Assembly: GCA_900544225.1 (NCBI GenBank)
Contig: UQUD01000090.1
Span: 1-7,533 of the forward strand
Direction of reading: 5' to 3'
Length of the DNA stretch: 7,533 nt
From: an uncultured Collinsella sp.
GTDB taxonomy: Bacteria > Actinomycetota > Coriobacteriia > Coriobacteriales > Coriobacteriaceae
The translations under genes and the position numbers were made by a program. The notes beneath the pieces were generated by a model. That model saw nothing but the letters and a program-made list of their open reading frames with translations. It was not told where the DNA came from and did not search any database. Positions 6,175 to 7,533 of the stretch are shown in pieces. Every line of letters begins with the position of its first letter. The stretch's first letter is position 1.

Positions 6175-6860
6175 GCCTGCTCGTCCCCTTCGACAACCTC
6201 AAGCGAATATCCCTGATTGCGCGACGCGCGGATGGCCACGTTGGCACCCAGCGCCGTCAGCTTTTTGCGCAGGTAGGAGATATAGACCCACACCACGTTG
6301 GCACCCTCGGGTGCATCCTCGCCCCAGACCTCGAGCATCAGACGCTCGGTAGGCATGCGCGTGCCGGGGTTGCGCATAAAGAGCTCCATAAGCTGAAACT
6401 CACGATTGGCCAGATGTTCCTCGCCCAAAGGCCCAACGAGTGTGCACGATGCCGTGTCGAGGCGCACGTTGCCCACGCTGAGCGTCGTGGCGTCAATTGC
6501 CGTCGCAGCGCGCGTCATGGCACGAATACGCGCAAGCAGCTCCTTGGCGGCAAACGGCTTGGTCAGGTAATCGTTGGCACCGGCATCCAGACCCTCGACC
6601 TTATCGGACACCTCGCTTTTGGCCGTAAGCATGATGATGGGCAGGCGTTTGCCGGCCTCACGCGTGCGCTTGAGTACCTCGATGCCGTCCATACCGGGCA
6701 TCATGATGTCCAGGATTGCGGCGTCATAGTCATTGGCAAGTAGATATTCGAGTGCCGTCAGACCGTCGAGCGCGGTGTCGACCTCGTAGTCGCTATGTTG
6801 CAGAATCGCGGTAAGGGCGCGGGAGAGACCGGGTTCGTCCTCGGCAAGCATCAGCTTCAT
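6171..6860 (-). CDS. Two-component response regulator, OmpR/PhoB family
   Basis: DNA-binding regulator paired with the kinase encoded directly downstream. At 229 residues it has normal length. The receiver domain (1-115) has acidic E7/D8, phospho-acceptor D51 in AILDIMMPGMDGIEVL, T79 and K101 in YLTKPF. The C-terminal winged helix (about 126-222) includes LANREFQLMELFMRNPGTRM and the recognition-helix region VVWVYISYLRKKL, ending with the RNQGYSLE wing. All phosphorylation residues are present, so it should be active. The ATG at 6860 has a strong ribosome binding site. It is the first gene of the operon; the kinase start lies within its stop codon. A tandem 11-bp repeat at its promoter suggests that it controls its own expression. 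Confidence 0.96.
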   Translation of the reverse strand: MKLMLAEDEPGLSRALTAILQHSDYEVDTALDGLTALEYLLANDYDAAILDIMMPGMDGIEVLKRTREAGKRLPIIMLTAKSEVSDKVEGLDAGANDYLTKPFAAKELLARIRAMTRAATAIDATTLSVGNVRLDTASCTLVGPLGEEHLANREFQLMELFMRNPGTRMPTERLMLEVWGEDAPEGANVVWVYISYLRKKLTALGANVAIRASRNQGYSLEVVEGDEQA

Positions 6861-6865
6861 AGTTG

Positions 6866-6872
6866 CTCCTTT
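6866..6872 (-). promoter_or_regulatory. Strong ribosome binding site of the response regulator
   Basis: AAAGGAG on the minus strand ends 5 nt before the ATG at 6860 and fixes this start. Confidence 0.75.
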
Positions 6873-6904
6873 GGCGCACGGAGATACAGATTTCGATACT
6901 GCCG

Positions 6905-6933
6905 ATAATAGCGCACCGAAAGCTGCCTTAGCG
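6905..6933 (-). promoter_or_regulatory. Promoter of the two-component operon
   Basis: On the minus strand TATTAT (6910-6905) matches five of six bases of the -10 consensus. A 17-bp spacer puts the -35 at 6933-6928, reading CGCTAA, which is a poor match. A good -10 with a poor -35 overlapped by direct repeats is the usual layout of an activator-dependent promoter. Confidence 0.5.
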
Positions 6934-6943
6934 CAGCCTTAGC
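6922..6943. promoter_or_regulatory. Tandem 11-bp direct repeat, candidate response-regulator site
   Basis: GCTGCCTTAGC (6922-6932) is followed directly by GCAGCCTTAGC (6933-6943), with one mismatch. The period of 11 bp is about one helical turn, as expected for tandem binding of an OmpR-family dimer. The repeat overlaps the predicted -35 of the operon. Related CTTAG/CTTAA cores lie at 6981-6985 and 6991-6995, 10 bp apart. Confidence 0.55.
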
Positions 6944-7073
6944 AGCTCAACCTGCACGTTTCTAAAAACGCTGGATAGGGCTTAGCCAAACTTAAGGCGC
7001 AGATGCCGAGCGCATGTCTGCGCGTCAGCCGCGGTAGAACAGCTTTGTCACGAGGACAGCCATACCACCTCGC

Positions 7074-7098
7074 GACGGCATGTTGAGACCATGCCATC
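7074..7098. repeat. Inverted repeat upstream of the membrane-protein gene
   Basis: GACGGCATG (7074-7082) and CATGCCATC (7090-7098) are complementary at eight of nine positions around a 7-nt spacer. It lies about 60-85 nt before the start of the plus-strand gene. It may be an operator or a leader hairpin, or chance. Confidence 0.35.
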
Positions 7099-7148
7099 CC
7101 CTTTGATGCGGGAGCCGCCAACGCGGGCTGCTCCGCGCCTATCCGATT

Positions 7149-7153
7149 GGAGA
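7149..7153 (+). promoter_or_regulatory. Ribosome binding site of the membrane-protein gene
   Basis: GGAGA lies 5 nt before the ATG at 7159, and is the main evidence for this start. Confidence 0.6.
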
Positions 7154-7158
7154 ACACT

Positions 7159-7533
7159 ATGGGCAGCTTGTTCAACCGCAATACCGACGGTGTCACCGGC
7201 AGCGAGAGCGCCGAGCCCAATACGGCATCCCAACACGCAGCGAGCGATGTGCCCGCCACGGTCGTCAATCCACTCTATGCGGGAGAGTCTGCTGGAGAGC
7301 ACGCCATGCCCGCCGGCACGTCGGCGCCCGCTCCCGATACCCGCGCATATGTCGCCGAACCCGCTCCGCAGCAGACGGTCTCCACCAAAGAGCACGACGA
7401 CAAACAGCCCAGTCGCGCCGCCAACCTGCTCCTAGTCGCAACGCTTGCCGCCGTTTGTGGGCTCGCTGGCGGGCTTGCAGGTGGTGCCATCATGAGCGCC
7501 GCGACCGGCGGATCGGCCCAGGCCGTGCAGGGT
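7159..7533 (+). CDS. Partial gene: N-terminus of a single-pass membrane protein, possibly an HtrA-like protease
   Basis: The frame is open from the ATG at 7159 to the window end: 125 codons, no stop, so the gene is cut by the window edge. Residues 1-86 are hydrophilic, rich in Ala, Pro, Ser and Thr, and probably disordered and cytoplasmic (opening MGSLFNRNTDG; proline-rich around 51-70). A hydrophobic helix follows at about 87-113 (AANLLLVATLAAVCGLAGG and onward), ending GGAIMSAATGG. The basic/polar KQPSR just before it suggests an N-in, C-out orientation. A long disordered cytoplasmic tail, a glycine/alanine-rich anchor and an outside C-terminus are typical of actinobacterial HtrA/DegP-like serine proteases, which often sit beside two-component genes. 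The catalytic and PDZ domains would lie beyond the window, so this is a guess; another anchored exported protein is equally possible. The ribosome binding site and G/C-rich third codon positions support the strand and start. Confidence 0.7.
   Translation, partial: MGSLFNRNTDGVTGSESAEPNTASQHAASDVPATVVNPLYAGESAGEHAMPAGTSAPAPDTRAYVAEPAPQQTVSTKEHDDKQPSRAANLLLVATLAAVCGLAGGLAGGAIMSAATGGSAQAVQG

Noticed and set aside
4585..6216. A 543-codon open frame on the plus strand
   Set aside because: It lies antisense to the kinase, whose H-, N-, F- and G2-boxes are unmistakable. Its composition (rich in Arg, His, Ala) is typical of an antisense shadow in G/C-rich DNA.
6904..6909. GATAAT as a plus-strand -10 for the membrane-protein gene
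   Set aside because: No -35 lies at a workable distance and it is about 250 nt from the gene. The complementary strand gives a better promoter for the regulator.
7045..7050. TTGTCA as a plus-strand -35 for the membrane-protein gene
   Set aside because: It matches five of six consensus bases, but nothing like a -10 lies 16-18 bp downstream.
7048..7493. Minus-strand frames opposite the partial gene at 7159
   Set aside because: They have Cys/Arg/Ser-rich composition and no convincing family. The plus-strand frame has a ribosome binding site, a clean membrane helix and good codon use.
1..7533. tRNA, rRNA, CRISPR array, insertion sequence or prophage
   Set aside because: I saw no cloverleaf, conserved RNA segments, regularly spaced repeats, transposase or phage genes in any intergenic region.

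Overview
The window looks like chromosomal DNA from a high-GC actinobacterial lineage, most probably a gut Coriobacteriia (Collinsella-like). The basis is the G/C-rich third codon positions, the long antisense shadow frames this produces, the style of the histidine kinase sensor domain and ABC permease, and a Gram-positive-type LexA operator. The genus is inferred from recalled family resemblance, not from a search.

Layout. On the minus strand, 128-3600 is a two-gene ABC exporter operon: a MacB/LolD-type ATPase (2899-3600) followed almost without gap by a large FtsX-type permease (128-2893), with a plausible terminator at 22-62. A divergent intergenic region (3601-3871) leads to a plus-strand GyrI-like gene (3872-4510). 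Its promoter carries a perfect 14-bp palindrome, CGAACAGCTGTTCG, matching the Gram-positive SOS (LexA) box and overlapping the -35 region. Region 4511-4794 holds no gene but has three successive inverted repeats. One of these is a near copy, in opposite orientation, of an element at 3651-3683, so the two bracket the GyrI-like gene. On the minus strand, 4795-6860 is a two-component system: an OmpR-family regulator followed by a sensor kinase that starts inside the regulator's stop codon (GTGA overlap). Region 6861-7158 is a divergent control region with a tandem 11-bp direct repeat at the regulator's own promoter. At 7159 a plus-strand membrane-protein gene begins and runs off the window end; its N-terminus would suit an HtrA-like anchored protease, but no catalytic domain is inside the window.

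How the parts fit. The exporter, the damage-inducible GyrI-like protein and the envelope two-component system are three separate transcription units that all look like stress or defence functions. The most interesting prediction is an SOS-controlled GyrI-like (possibly cyclopropane-hydrolysing) protein. The second is an autoregulated two-component system that may also control the divergent membrane-protein gene. I see no tRNA, rRNA, CRISPR array, transposase or phage gene.
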